Positions 11,137-24,690 of a stretch of 64,000 nt of DNA are shown in pieces (positions within the stretch are counted from its first letter, which is position 1; the number at the start of each line of letters is the position of its first letter). The stretch is from Anoplopoma fimbria (Eukaryota > Chordata > Actinopteri > Perciformes > Anoplopomatidae). The notes below the pieces were generated by a model. It did not search any database, had not been told where the DNA came from, and saw only the letters and a list, made by a program, of their open reading frames with translations. The stretch covers positions 3,614,139 through 3,678,138 of the forward strand of contig NC_072458.1 of NCBI RefSeq assembly GCF_027596085.1, read 5' to 3'. The translations under genes and the position numbers were made by a program.

Positions 11137-13145
11137 TCAGTTTCAAGTCCCATGATGGCACTACATTGACTCTTGATGGTCTAAGCCTCTGTGTGGCCTT
11201 TAAAGATTGACTAACCATATAGTGTGACCCCACTGTCTGGTTGTCTACTCTCGTGCCCTGCTAAAATTGCAGCAGCATATATTTAAATGTCGTTGCACAT
11301 CTACCGCTATCCAACAATGACTGCAGGAAATGCAGAGTGATGGCCAATGAGCTGGGAAAAAGCTGGTGGAGGGAGCCTTACAAACTTAGAACAGTATTGA
11401 TCACTGATCACTGGTCACTGGATGCCAGGAGTGAGTGCTGGTTTCCAATGGCCAAACACATAGCTGAAGGTGCTCCGGATTCGGATGCAAAATGCGTCCC
11501 TCCAGCTGAGAGAGAAGGTCTGCTCTCCTTCAGAGGCCCCATGGGTCCCCTCTGAGCAGGTTCAGAAGCACTGAAAACCATGGCCTCCCTGGACGGTTTG
11601 GGGCTAGCAGCAGTAGTTAGTGGCCCCCCTGTTGTCCAGCGTCATCAGAATGAGTACCATATGGGACAATGAGTTGATGTCTCTGAGGCAAGAAGTCCAC
11701 CTCTGCTCTTCCTTACCGGCTTCAAATCAATCCAACTACATACATACGACTCACCTAGTCATCTGACTATATAAGTTACACCAAAACAGTACCAAGCCAA
11801 CACTTAGCTGTTATTTTGAAGAAACTATGTTCAAAATCAACCCAATTTTTACAAATGTCTACAATGCAAGACAGCCACTGCGAAATCACAGTACCACTGT
11901 CCTATACACAAATAAGGCTAAGCTATCGCGGCCTTTCCCGGATGGTGCCTCAAACAATTGTAAGAAAAAAACTATCATATGGTTGAAGCTATACACTAAA
12001 GCACTGTCTGATTACCTTAACAATGGGGCCAGGTTACATCAATAACCTACCAACTAACGATATACTCAGCCAACAGCACAGCAAGATGTAAAATACAAAC
12101 GTTTAACTCAGCAATGAGTTTGGCAAGCCTTGTTAGGCGCTGGAGGCTTCTCTCCTGTCCAGCAGTTGTTCAGCCCGAACTGTATCGGCAAGATAACCGC
12201 TGTCCATTCAAAAGAAAAACTGATCATTAAGATTGAAACACAAAGCAGCTTGCAGCAGACTCTTGTGCATGAAGAAAGGAAGCACCAACCTTCATGTTAG
12301 GAAGCTGCGACAAGCCAAATTGAGGTTACATTCATTTCCTCAACTGCGAGAAGATAGAAGGAACACACTGCGTGATGACGTGAGGGTTTTGTAGGTGGGC
12401 ATGCGCCCTAAATCATAGCATGGTCACAGTGACTTTGTAGGTATATTGACTTGACCTGCGCATATGCGATATGGAGATATCTGGTGCTAAAGCACCGCCA
12501 TCGGTCGGTTAGGAAGAATGAAATAGAACTCCTGAACACCACAAAAACACTTGTTGTCAAAGTTGTCAATCAGTCATGGTTCACTGTCAGGTTTGTGTGC
12601 TAACTACAAGAAGGGGAGCATTTCTGTTGCCTCTAAACTGACACAAAAACGAACGGCAATTAATATTGGGGAAAGTGACACAATGTAATCTTACCATCTT
12701 GCAATTAAGGCTACCAGTACTATGCAACTCTTTAGAAGAAACAATTATCCAGATGAATTTCTTTATCCATCATCCACAATGACCTAAAACCTCAAAAGTG
12801 TAATGATTAAACTAATCATGGCACAGCCCATCCCAAAATGGGAACTGACCAAGGGAAAGGCTACGCTGGAGTGCAGGAATTTTGCATACCAAAATAAAAA
12901 AATACAATGACCATGAAAACTATACAGTTTCACCTGATTTCATTATGTACAGAAAAGTTTGCAGTGCCTTCTGATTAAGAGAAATCTAAATACTAGCTAT
13001 ACTTCATAAACATCAAAGTGGCTCTCATGAGCTGTGCATGCTCTCTGTAACAGCTTGGTATACAACCTTAGGTTTCCATTGCAAATCATGTGAACTTTAC
13101 ATATCAAAATGTAGTCTCTTGAAAGAATGAATAAGTAACACAAAC

Positions 13146-13316
13146 CTCTGAGAACCTCTGCACATCCTGTGTGAGGGTCCCCACACGGCTCCAGTTGTAG
13201 AAGTTGAGAAACTTCACTACCGCTGGGTTCACAGCGTTGTCTGATGGGACGGTGCGGAAGAAGTTGGGGTACTTTTTCTTGTCTGCCAGAACCGGGGTTG
13301 TTGCAGCAAAGGACAG
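13146..13316 (-). CDS. gabbr2: gabbr2 exon 3 (GABA-B receptor subunit 2, ectodomain)
   Basis: This exon encodes 57 residues that continue directly from exon 2. It begins [17 protein letters not shown], continues [19 protein letters not shown] and ends [13 protein letters not shown]. It matches human GABBR2 residues about 154-210 without gaps; the [17 protein letters not shown] and [13 protein letters not shown] blocks are essentially invariant. It covers the later part of lobe 1 and the approach to the hinge of the Venus-flytrap fold, a fold that in GABBR2 does not bind GABA but is needed for heterodimer activation. The minus-strand acceptor is TTTTGTCATTTCAG. The donor is GAG|GTTTGT, a weak match to GTRAGT. 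Both junctions are phase 0. The segment [11 protein letters not shown] differs from human LLKHYQWKRVG and creates an N-W-S sequon absent from the human protein. The exon is separated from exon 2 by a 35.1-kb intron. Confidence 0.97.
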
Positions 13317-13676
13317 CTGAAATGACAAAAGAGAAACACATTTCTGTCATTTGAACTGCTGGTACAATAGCACTTATAAATACTGTGTTGTTGAACCTAA
13401 AGCACCGGATGGCAGATCTCAGATGTGTCCTTGCTTTGGTCAGTGGCCTCTGTAACTCAAGAGATTAAACCATTGCATGGCGGTCATGATATACACACAC
13501 TCAATGTACAAGAATGTGTAGGTGTGTGAATATCTGTTTGTGTGTTAAAGTATGTTTTTGATTGTAAGAAAAAAGCAGCTCATCAATTGAGCCTTGCCTG
13601 ATTCAGCTCTGAGTTTCTAAGTTAAAAGCATTTCTGTTCTACACATGCAAGCAGTTTGAATCAGAATCCTCTCTCT

Positions 13677-13684
13677 CACACACA

Positions 13685-13772
<88 letters not shown>
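13677..13772. repeat. (CA)n microsatellite upstream of gabbr2 exon 3
   Basis: A CA array of about 96 bp with one AA interruption at 13686-13687. In the pre-mRNA it is (UG)n and lies about 360 nt upstream of the exon 3 acceptor. It is the only large dinucleotide array in the window in this orientation. Confidence 0.98.
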
Positions 13773-13773
<1 letters not shown>

Positions 13774-16700
13774 TTAGGAATAAAAAGTGTTCAACCTCAA
13801 ACACTAATAGCTTTTTTACATACACCTCATTTTCAGTTCAACCACTGCAACCTTAGGAAATTTTAGGCAAGTCAATTAATGTTCAAAAAAGTGAGGGTGT
13901 ATAAAACTTTGAAAGGTAAACTTTTAAGTATTTTTCCAGAACATTAACACACTAATGAACTAAATATCACTGAATGCAATTCAGTTGGAAAAGTTGTAGA
14001 GTGAAACTAAAGCCGTTACTGCTCTAGTTAAGATTTATCGAGCAAATAATAAAGTGCAAACACGCTCATGAAACATGATGAGAATGTCTTCAACTGGTGT
14101 TATACTTAATTTATACAAAATGTGGTCTTTCTCGTACACACAGACACCATCACCACCCACATTCATAATTGTCCTCGTTTCCACCCATCTCACCGTTCAT
14201 TTGTCAATTCCATGCTAATCAGGTTTTACTCTCTCTCTTCCACTTTGTAGCACATTTTCAACAATAGGTCACTCATTTTCTCAAGAGGCAAAAATAGCTG
14301 TAGTTAATTTTTTGCATTAAGATTTAAATTTCTGGTTAAAGTAATATACTGCACACTCCAGAATAGACAACGATCTGCCACTTTATGCTTGATTTACACT
14401 AGATTCCGTTTAATAACTGTTAATGGCAGCATCAAAGTATTATATTTGTAGAACTGTAACAAACATGTATACCATAAAAAACAGCATTTTTGTCATTTTA
14501 CATTTTTTATTCTAAAGGCATGTCTGAAAAAGGTACACACCTGATTTAATAAGGCACCGTGCTATATTTACTTAATGTCCTTTGGTAATATAATGAGCGA
14601 TTGGAATCTTTGCAGGGTTAATTACATACTTTGTAGAGATTAAGCATAATTTATGATTCATGATAGCGATCAATGCAAGGATATTATTATTCTGACTGAG
14701 TCCAAGAGGTTCACCAGTAGATTTACTTAACATGTGCTAAAGCCTTGAGGAGTTCAAGAACCTCCTAACTTTAGGGATGACTGTGATCACTCTCATTAAG
14801 CCTCTATCCATCTCTAGTCATTAATCACAGTACGACTGTTTTAATTGCACGCTCCTTGAAACCTGATTACCACAGAAAATGTACCGAGCATGGTCGAAAA
14901 GAGAGTAACTGACAGAATGACAGAAATTTTATAACTTATCAGAGGGCATTCAAAAGTCAAACATTTGAGAAAAGCAGGACTGACAGTCCCAGAAATGTAC
15001 TATATGGTGTAAGATAGATTGACAGTTATGATAAAACATTTTGTATGATTTGACTGTATGGGGCAGAAATCGCTCAAATCATTTGATTTGAAATCATGAT
15101 TTATTTGCAACTAAAGTACGAGTGACATAAGAGATTATCAAAGATCTGCATGAAGGGCATGAGTATTTCTATTTAAGAATGCTGTCCTGATACTGTTTCT
15201 ATAGCAGCAGAAAATGGACACAAATAGCAGGCTTGTCTTTTTTTACATCCTCAGCATCCTCTTTGTCATCAGCTGAGCCATTTAAGAGGATCCCAAATCT
15301 ACAAGGCTCCACCCTATCAGTAGGAAACCCTCAGTTTGGCCCTCTAAATCACCACTTTCTGCACAGACCCACAGGGGTTTGTGTTCACACATCAACGAGA
15401 CAGGCTTTTAAAACAACACATGGATTACACCCATCAATTAAGCTGGAAGAAAGGCCTTTATCTTGCTACCACTGCTAAATCCAAAATCACCCACTAGCCT
15501 AAGAGGGCTTCAAGGGGTCTTTCCAGCGTTGCCTTAATCTCCGTTTAGCTAAGGCTGTTTGCTACACCCACACTGGGAGATGCTTCTACGGTTCTATGAG
15601 CTAGTGATCTTCTAAAACCAAATTCATTGCAACAGTCCTCTCACAACTGCACTGGGAAGAGACTTTGTGGTCAGAAGATGCTCCACAACCTTATCCCTTT
15701 CCCCCTTTTTTATTTTAGGTTTGCCTGCCTGTTTTGTAGGAGATGTTTTTGCTCTGGGCTCAGTTTTTACTTGTTTCATATGATGCAACACAACACTGAA
15801 CTGAGAATCCCAGAGAAACTACAGAAATAAATATTGACCAATAAACACTCATGCTGAATTTAATTTCTATAGGAGGTGCTACACTTCTGCTTATCCGTTT
15901 GGGTTTCTTTAGGGAAAATGACATACATGTTGATTTGGGTTACATGCAAATACAGAAATGTCACTGGTAAAGCTTTAGAAAACATAAAATCAACAATGAA
16001 TGATTATTTCCTTAGATTAAATTCAACCAACATTTTTCACTCAGGATCTTTAAGCAACACAAATGTGTAGAAGAGCAAGACTAAGACTTAAACACTTTAA
16101 CACTTGAGACAACTTGGGGTATCACAGAGAATACTTAATGTCTCAGCTTGTAACATTGACATACTGAAAAATCCCCCCCATAAAAACATTAAGGCACTAT
16201 AAGTAATCAATTTTTCATTTCTTTACTCCTGCAGGTAGAACTCTGTCCTGCAGTTCACTGAATGCTTGGCAAGACGATGTGTGTGAGTAAAGGTCATATA
16301 AGGATCTAATATTGTATTTTATTAATTAAACTAACTGTGGACTTGAGGTAAATTGGTCACTGTGAACCAAAATGGACCATGGAAAGCAGGAAATATCATT
16401 AAATATTAAAGTCCAATCATGACTTTAGACGAGTCTCTTCATCTGTTGGATGTCAGAACAAAATCTAGGACAGGGACAAAGATATATCTTGTTTGTCCAC
16501 TAAATCCAGGTCAGCTGATGAGAAGGGCTAAAGTTTTCTACAATAAAATGAATGATTTTCTTCTTTGACATCTCAAAAAAGGCAAAGACTACAGGTCAGC
16601 TTTGGCCCGATTTTGTGACGACAGTGTAATAAGACAATATGAGAGGGAGCTCCAATGTATTATTTAAAGAACAAGCTAGTCTTTATCTAACTCTGTACAG

Positions 16701-19700
16701 ACTTTTTCAAAGGAAAAGCCCCAAATAGTTCCATGATATCACACATCTGAGAGCAGTGGCTTATGTAAGAGGGTTTTAAAGAGGGCCGACCCAAATTGGA
16801 TGGTCTTTGGTGGAGAGCTCTACACCACTGGCAGATTTGCACATGCAGTGTGCACATACACACAGATCACGCATAGGGTAAGGCACATGCATTCACACAC
16901 TCTCTAACCACAGATGTTGCTGATACACACAATCCACAGCTGCCTTTCTTTGCCAGTAGTTATTACAACTGTGGCAACGGGCTTAGGGCAGCTTCTCCCT
17001 CTCATCTCACCTCAAGGTCACTGAGGATCTCGGTGAAACAACCGAGGATGCGTCTGGCCCCACTGAGACATAACGTTTTTGTGAAGACTTGAGATGAATC
17101 TTTGATACCATAGCAGTGGTGATCTATTCAGACCCTCTGTACACACAGTTGGTTATCACATTCTATTTGAAGTGAGTACAAAAGCTTTGCCGCTGCTCCA
17201 TTTGGGCTTATTCAAGTCACAATGAAACTAGTTTTGTGTTGATGCATGGAGGAAAAGTGAGAAAAAAGGGCCAAGAATAGAAAATAAAAAGGTATACGAG
17301 GACAGAGTCAGAGAGCAGGGTGAGATGTTTTCTGCTGATTCACAGGGTACTCCATGGGTGAATAAGTGTTTGTGTATCAGAACAGTTAACTGAGTGAATG
17401 GATGTATTTTAAACTTCTTAGGTCAATCACTGATCTTTGTAGGGCTTTAAGACTGGCAATTGTCACAACTGCTGTCTAGGGAGCCAAATCATTTTCCTTA
17501 CCTGTTAAGGTCACCATATATAACATGTCGTCGCAGCTCCTGGAAGCTGAGACTTGGAGACGCCAACACCAGGCTTATTTAGTTATTTAGTCTGTTCAGT
17601 GACCAATGACTGTTGTTCAGTTCACCTTCCTGCCCATACTGGCAAAAGCTTTTTTTTTGTTGTGTTGACCTCTGCAAATAAATATATCAGGTTTTTAAAA
17701 GTCTACATGGGATGTGTTTATTGCAAATCTGTAACACTATGAGAGACTATACTTACGCACAACAGTGCTTAAAGCTAATGCTGAACCAAATTTTTATTTA
17801 TTATTTATTTATTTTTATTTGCCCTGATGACGCGCTAGATTTATAGTCAGGGAATCGTAATTCATCCAGAGGAGAACATGATAGACGGTGCCAACTTTGA
17901 TGGCAAGCAATCCAATATTTGTTGAAAAATGACACACAAAGAGAAGTATCAAGCTCATGGTGGTGCTATCAAAATCACAATCGATTTAATCATCTAGGAA
18001 CCAGGAATGTAAAAAAATTGCTTAGACACTTCAGTCGACAGGCCAACATTGTCATCCATGGAGGCCATGCAGCTAGTGTGGTTGAAATGAGCTTCGTAAA
18101 TTAACTTTTCATTTGACAAAAGCTATGACTTTGTCTCACTTAGTGTGTTATTCATGCTCTTTGCAGGAGTTAGATGTAGTGAGACATCGGATGAGATAAA
18201 GGTTATTTGTCTTTCTGACCACATTATAACATAGCCACAGAAGATTGTTACAGCCAAATACTTAGATATGGTTGTTTAAGCCCCTATTACCAAAATCCAA
18301 TGCAACCTGTATTTTGTTTATATCTCCTACAATATATCTGCCTGATTTGGCATGGGATTGGATCAATGGTGCAAAAAATAAAGACAACAAGCCTTACAAT
18401 CTTCCCCCACACAAGCAGTTTGAAGGGGAAATAAGGGAATGTGTCTAATCACATTGACGGTTCTAATAGCATTGATTGGTCCTAGCGGGTCTGCTTCGCA
18501 ATAGGATCTGCTGCTGCTAATTGTGTGGTTTGCCTTTGAATAATGAAGTGGCTATCATGGAAAGGCTAGATAAAAAATGAATCGTAGGTAAATATCAGCT
18601 CACTCATAGTGCTTTGCTCCTACCTTTCATGTTTATTATACACAAGGTGATATATCACGGAATAATCTCACGCAGAGAGGAATGAGAGGCAAACAGAATT
18701 TATGATATAACAATTCTTCCAAATGGTACTGGTTAAGGAAAATTGATGTTCACCACTTACCGAAAAGCGAGTACTGTACTTTAAAACAAGCTGTCATCCT
18801 TTGATCAAATATCTTACAAATAATACCTCAAATTTTGTGGAAAAGCATGATCAATATTTCAACAACACACTGACAGCCTATAAAACGTAAAAAAATCAAA
18901 CACTGCTTTCTGTTTTAAAAATACCTTCCTTACTATACAGTCTTTACCCTACTATTTCTATTACAAAATTCAAAATGTCTAGATATTTCTTTCTCAATTT
19001 TTCCAGTTTTCTAGTATAGATGCAATGAAAGGGTGCAGCAGCAAACACTTGGAGTCAACACTCTACACTAAGTTGGAACATGGACATGTTTTGCCACATT
19101 ATTAATCACCCAAAAAGAGACGGAAGTAGTTTCTATGAATTTCCCATAATGCCAAAAACGAAAAGGCCCTGCTTTGAGGAAAGTTCAGCAAGTTATAAAA
19201 CCAAAAGGAAAGGTTTTATAATTGCAACGTATAGTATCAAACAACTTCAAACACTCAACCCACCCCTGCCTATTATCTCTACCTTCACCCACTCAACTGA
19301 TTCAAAGCCCATCCATCCTGACGGAGCCCCGAGACCCCTTGCAGAGTAATAGCTAGGTAATAGCAGTGCTGTTGATCAGGAAGCACGGAGGTGGTCCTGG
19401 GGCTTATTCAATATTCAAGAGAGGCATTTGGTGCACTGTGGGAGCGCCCAGCTGGAGAGGCGGCAGTAAGGGAGAAGCTTTGGACCCCACGCCGACCACA
19501 TCCAGAACTCATTAGCACCAGGATGGAGGAGAGAAAGACATGAATATTGCAGGTAGATGGTGGAGGAACTGACTGAGAGGCCCAGTGGTGATGAAAGAGT
19601 CAGACATGGAGGTGGGGAGACAATGGAGGGAGTGATACAGACAAACGGGGAATCTGAACAAGGGAAAGAATAAAGATGAGATGGGAATTATAGGGAGTCA

Positions 19701-22700
19701 AGTGCGAGTATAAGAGAACAATGCACACATATATCATCTCTTCTCATTTTAAAGTCGGGGGTTAAATGGAGAGAATCTGCTCGACTCCACTGCAATTTAG
19801 CTCTGGGATGTAAGAGCAATGGAGGATATATTGCCAAATGGACTGACTACTTTGAGAGAGAACAGATGTAGTAATAGAACACAGTAAAGAAAGCGACTTC
19901 AGATCCATGCAATGCACAGTAGGATGCAGACATTACAGCATCCTATATGGGCTTGACTGTGATTTGTGAGTGTACAGGCACTCTGGCACGATGACACACA
20001 TTTAAATTCAGACCTTGTCACTTGCCAACATGCCTGTAGTTCATGTCCAACCAAAAAGACTCACTCACATATTGGACTGGGCCATACGGGTAAAATTTAC
20101 AATATAGATATATCAAAAATGTATAAAGTAACATGATAAATACCCCCAAAACATATAGGCCTTTTTTCTGTACAATTAAACCATAGACATACACCTACAC
20201 ACATTAAAGCATACTTGAAGGTGTTGTTGCTGGATTTTCATTTTTCCAAAATGGCTAGGAACTAATTTAGATGAGACACATTAGCCATGTGTGTGCGTGT
20301 ACTCTATGTGTGTCTAAATGTTTGTGCTGAGCATCCACACAGGCGCTGGGGGACGGGAAGTGGAAGCTGACTGATGCTGGTATCATTGCTGGTAAACAGA
20401 TGATATGAATATATGTACATAGATACATGAGAGGAATCCAGATAATATAATAATTGATGCCTTTTGAGCCCCATTAGTGATAGCAACTGTTCGCATACCT
20501 TCTTATGAAGAAATCAAAAATAGAAGCATAATAATAAAATAAAATACTGCAATGTGTAGTAGTGCTGATTCACTAACAACATTTAACATGTTATTGGTTT
20601 GACATTTGATCCTTAGCCTCTCAAAGTGGTTTGATTTATTAAGACATATATAATTCATATTTAAAAAATATGAGGTGCACAGTGGATAATACCGCTGTCA
20701 GTTATGAATTATAGTTTGTTCCTGGGGTTTGCAACAAAAAATAATCACAATGTGATCCCTATAAAAGGTACAGAGAAACACTTTCAGAAATAGCCCAAAT
20801 AGAAGAATAAACATATAGTGATAGACTATCGAAACAACTGTTAAAAGCCTCTTCATTGGTGCACTAACGTTCTGTGGCAGGATATAGTGCACATCATTAC
20901 ACACTATGCCCACTAACTGGCCTTTAGACAGGTGAGTGATGTGGTGGTCGCCTCCTCTCTGATAGCTTATGGCCTGCTGAAGCCCCTGTTTAATCATGTC
21001 AATCATTTCATAGCTAATGCCATGTACACGCGCACCCACACACAGACAGAGTGATGTTCTGTTTACGTTGTTGGCCTTGCACAACACCCCATCACATCTT
21101 ATCTCAGGTCAATCATTTAGACCTGGTTGTCATTCCTCACTATTTCCTTCCACATATTACAGATATGAGCTTCACTGACTAGGACATTGTCAAATACGAA
21201 TCACCACTCTGGACAAATGTCAGGCTAGATAATATGAGGAAGAGCTTGAAGAGCCTGATGACAAATATAATGTGATTCAATTGATGTATTACTTTTTATA
21301 GGAGGATTGGTCCTGCGATAGCAAATCATTTGCACGCCCAAATCCTTTCACTTGCATCCTAACGTGTTTAGACTTGCTGCAAAAGGTTTGATGCTTGGAG
21401 TGGCCTTGTCTGAGTAACTTGATTTTCACACGCACATTGCCACTAAACCGGTGCTGTGCAAGCATTGACCCTCTCCTGTGCCGTGTTCAACATTTGGATT
21501 GCCCTGCACGATCATTCAATCATACACGCACCGCTGCTGAATTGCTGCTGTGCAAGGCAGAGGCTTTCATTTACTCGCCGCAGGTATTTCAATCCACCAT
21601 GCACGGACATCCAACCCACACATGCAACACCTCTTCTACTATGGTTACTCTTGTTCAGTTTAGTGCACACACCATAAACAAATGTTAGTGTAGGAAGAAC
21701 AAGATGTACTTAAGAAAGGGAGGAATGGGCTGAGGAGATTAAAAAGAGAGAGAATTTATACCCAAATATGTCATCTAAAACACAATAAAACAACCAACAA
21801 ATGTATGTTTTTTCCTAATATCATCTATCAAACCAACTTAGCATCATGATAATAAAAAAGGCAAGATATCACGCTCACGCTGAAAAGGTCAAGGCTGTAG
21901 TTATCATTAAAGGCTGATGGTTGCTCATCTCACTTGTTAATGCTGTGTAAAGCAGTTTAAACTCAGATTAAGATCATTACTCTTCCCTCAAGCTGACCAC
22001 TAAAAGCTTCATCACTGACACAGGCTGCATAGCATGGAGGAAGCTTGTGGACTCTATTCTAAGGTCATGGGCGACCTCAGAGCTTGACTTGGTTGACACA
22101 ATCAGATTTTCTAAAATAGCTGGAGCTGAGCTTGATATGTCTCATTTCAACAGTACTTGTCTGCATGTACATAACCTTGATTTAAATGGCTAATAAGTTA
22201 GCTATAAAGAGACAGATGGACATGCATGCAGGAAACGGTAATTCTCTCCAGCTGATCTTTCATTACTAAATAATTAATTTGTCGTACAGTATGGCATGTG
22301 CTAGGCATGTTAGATGCGGCAGTTCAGTGGACCATTAATCAATGGAAGGTGTCACTTGTCATCGCCGTTTCTCTGGGAGTGAAAAGCAGGAAACATGGGA
22401 CACCACCCTCTGATCGCCTCTCACGTGAGACGCGTTTGTAGGATGCTGTCGTTCTTCATTTGGCCATATGTAGACAAGCTGTCCTTGAGCGGTGGAGATG
22501 AGATGAGAGGAGATGAATCGCTATCACTAACCGGATCGGGGAAAGCATTTTCTTATCGATCCAGGTGTGCTGGAGTGTGCGGAAGATATCGACAGGATTG
22601 GGTGTGAAATAAGAGGAGAGGATGTGACGCCCACTTAAGCTACACCTTGAGAAGTCAGTTACAAGAGCCTGTTTATGGGTGAGCATGACCAGGCATGTTT

Positions 22701-23690
22701 AAAAGGATATATGACCTTATCTCATAAATATATGTAAATGACCAGCAGCAAATCAGTATGACACAGGAGACACATGACAGTTATTCTATTCAGTTTTAAG
22801 ACCACTTTTCGGGTCTTAAAACATATGGTAACATAGTATCAACGCATGTTAACCAAACCATCAACACACAGAAATCTGTGAATACTCAGGGGGAGTCGGG
22901 AGTCGGGGGCCATGAGTGATGCTATTCTGCCGCCTAGCTCCATAACTATTCTATTTATAAATTGAGATTTGATACCGTAACCTGAAATCTCACTGTGCTC
23001 CCTGCTGCTGCCACTTGGCTGCCTATGAATGATTAATGAGCAGATACTGAATTGTAGAGACTATTATTGTTCTTTTCTCCCAACCCTCCCTCCCATTCCC
23101 CTCCACCCATCGCTCTATACACAGATTCCTTTGGGGAGGCAAGGGATTACATTGCATGAGCTAGTTTTTTTCCCTGCTTACTTGGCCAGGTTGTAGTGAA
23201 CACATTGCAAAAAATGTTGACATCCTCATATTTAGAATTAAAGAGATACTCTTGCCAAAATCTTTTGTGCATCATATTCCCCCTGTAGACCTTAGAGGAA
23301 TTGCCGCAGTGGTCAGTTTTAAAGGCCCTATAAAACTTATTTTCACAACTCAGCTTCCCACTCTGAGTTTGCTGAAGTTAAATGAATATCGTCACTTTGG
23401 AGCTTTAGGTTTTACTTTCTCTGTGCTCTTTTCATTGCTTTAAAGTGGTAGATGTAAAATATTTCTGTTCGGCAATCAGAATTAATCTTGTGACAGTTTG
23501 TGGATTGTCTTGTTACTGTTCAAAATTTCTATCAAACCATATTGCATCACGCGTGGTGCTTAGTGCTCCAAATGTATATATGCATATAATGAACGATCTG
23601 ATGTGGTATCGTTAAATAACTTTATTAATGCAGATGTATAATAAACCGAGCTTTAGAAATTAGCTGGATCTATCTGCATCATTTTACAAT

Positions 23691-23985
23691 TACATTACAT
23701 TACATTACAGTCATTTAGCAGACGCTTTTATCCAAAGCGACTTACAGTCAGTAGTATATTACATATCATTCACCCATTCACACACTGATGACAGGCTACC
23801 ATCAAGGTGCCACCATCAGACTCTAACTAACATTCATCATCCAGTCCACACCGATGGCAAGCCTTCGGGAGCAACTTGGGGTTAAGTGTCTTGCCCAAGG
23901 ACACATCGACTGCCGAAGCCGGGTATCGAACCACCGTCCTCTGAATGGAGAACTACCTTGCTCTCCACTACGCCACAGCCGCTCC
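23691..23985 (-). mobile_element. tRNA-derived SINE with L2 tail (V-SINE-like)
   Basis: Read on the minus strand it begins GGAGCGGCTGTGGCGTAGTG (A box GTGGCGTAGTGG), has a B box GGTTCGATACCC, then the conserved core GTGTCCTTGGGCAAGACACT plus TAACCCCAAGTTGCTCCC. It ends with CTGTAAGTCGCTTTGGATAA, AAGCGTCTGCTAAATGAC and an (ATGTA)n tail, which is the same 3' end as the L2 LINE at 9.9 kb. TACAAT occurs immediately outside both ends (23685-23690 and 23986-23991) as a candidate target-site duplication. The copy looks complete and non-coding. Confidence 0.9.
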
Positions 23986-24424
23986 TACAATGTTTGTAGC
24001 GTAGGCGACTGTTCAGTGTGCCACTTTATTATGCTTTGAAATGTGTGAGAATCAGAAGCTTCTGTTCTGCTAGAGGCATTTATCTGTAAACATGGTCGTT
24101 GTTGACTGCAACTGCACAATTGGTTTCTGTTACTCTGATTTTTTACAATAGTAGTATGTAGAAGAAAATATAAGTGTTGTCTTTTAATAACATGTTTTAT
24201 ATAAATTAGTATGGCTTTTTAAAGGATCTATAGTGGATTATGTTTTATTAAGATCAAGGAATTTAAGGTCTTGGTTAAGTTAAAGCACTTAAATGTGTTT
24301 TCATTCCCTGTATTAATATAATTTAAAATATAATGATAATAAAATATAAAGTTTTCCTAATCATATCAGGTTTTGTTGTATGTGTAACATTGATAATGAC
24401 AATATAATCCGTTGGTTCAAATAA

Positions 24425-24690
24425 GATTGCACTTTCAAGTACGCATAGCTTTCTTTCTGAGAAATGGATCAATATGAAGTTAGAGCCAGCAGCCTGTTAG
24501 CTTAGTTTAGCTTAATCCCACTAATTAAAATGTCACATCTCATTTGTTCAATCTGTGCAAAACCAAAGGGTAAAATGATACAATGTGGGTTTTATGTGGG
24601 GTTATGGATGATGTGCCAGACAATTTTTTGGCCAAGCCCAGTAACTTGTCGTCACACTGAGGTTGCCAGGCAACCACTGAAGAAGTAACT
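24425..24690 (+). mobile_element. palindromic fish interspersed repeat, partial copy 1
   Basis: Contains GCCAGCAGCCTGTTAGCTTA, CTAATTAAAATGTCACATCT, TGTGCAAAACCAAAGGGTAA and GATGTGCCAGACAATTTTTT in the order found in a widespread fish repeat whose two halves are inverted copies (family recalled, not searched). It shares the TGTGCCAGAC block with the copy at 57.7 kb. The ends are eroded. Confidence 0.55.

Larger units (their letters stand above)
9460..12530. mobile_element. older interspersed element (family unassigned), split by the L2 insertion
   Basis: Both flanks of the L2 (about 9460-9890 and 11136-12530) have a moderately GC-rich character unlike the AT-rich intron around them. The left edge (GAGAGTTACGAATAACTAAG then TTTCTATGAATTC) and the right edge (GGTTAGGAAGAATGAAATAG, AAC) resemble the two ends of a common fish repeat that I remember only loosely. 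No intact coding region remains. Boundaries and family are uncertain, and the single-element reading is an inference. Confidence 0.35.

Noticed and set aside
17480..17515. Recursive splice site in intron 2 (AACAG|GTAAGG on the minus strand)
   Set aside because: The pyrimidine tract before the AG is too weak, and similar words near 57680, 58910, 61914 and 62094 are equally poor.
23250..23450. Possible interspersed repeat (GGCCCTATAAAACTTATTTT)
   Set aside because: A vague resemblance to a fish repeat, but too little sequence to claim it.
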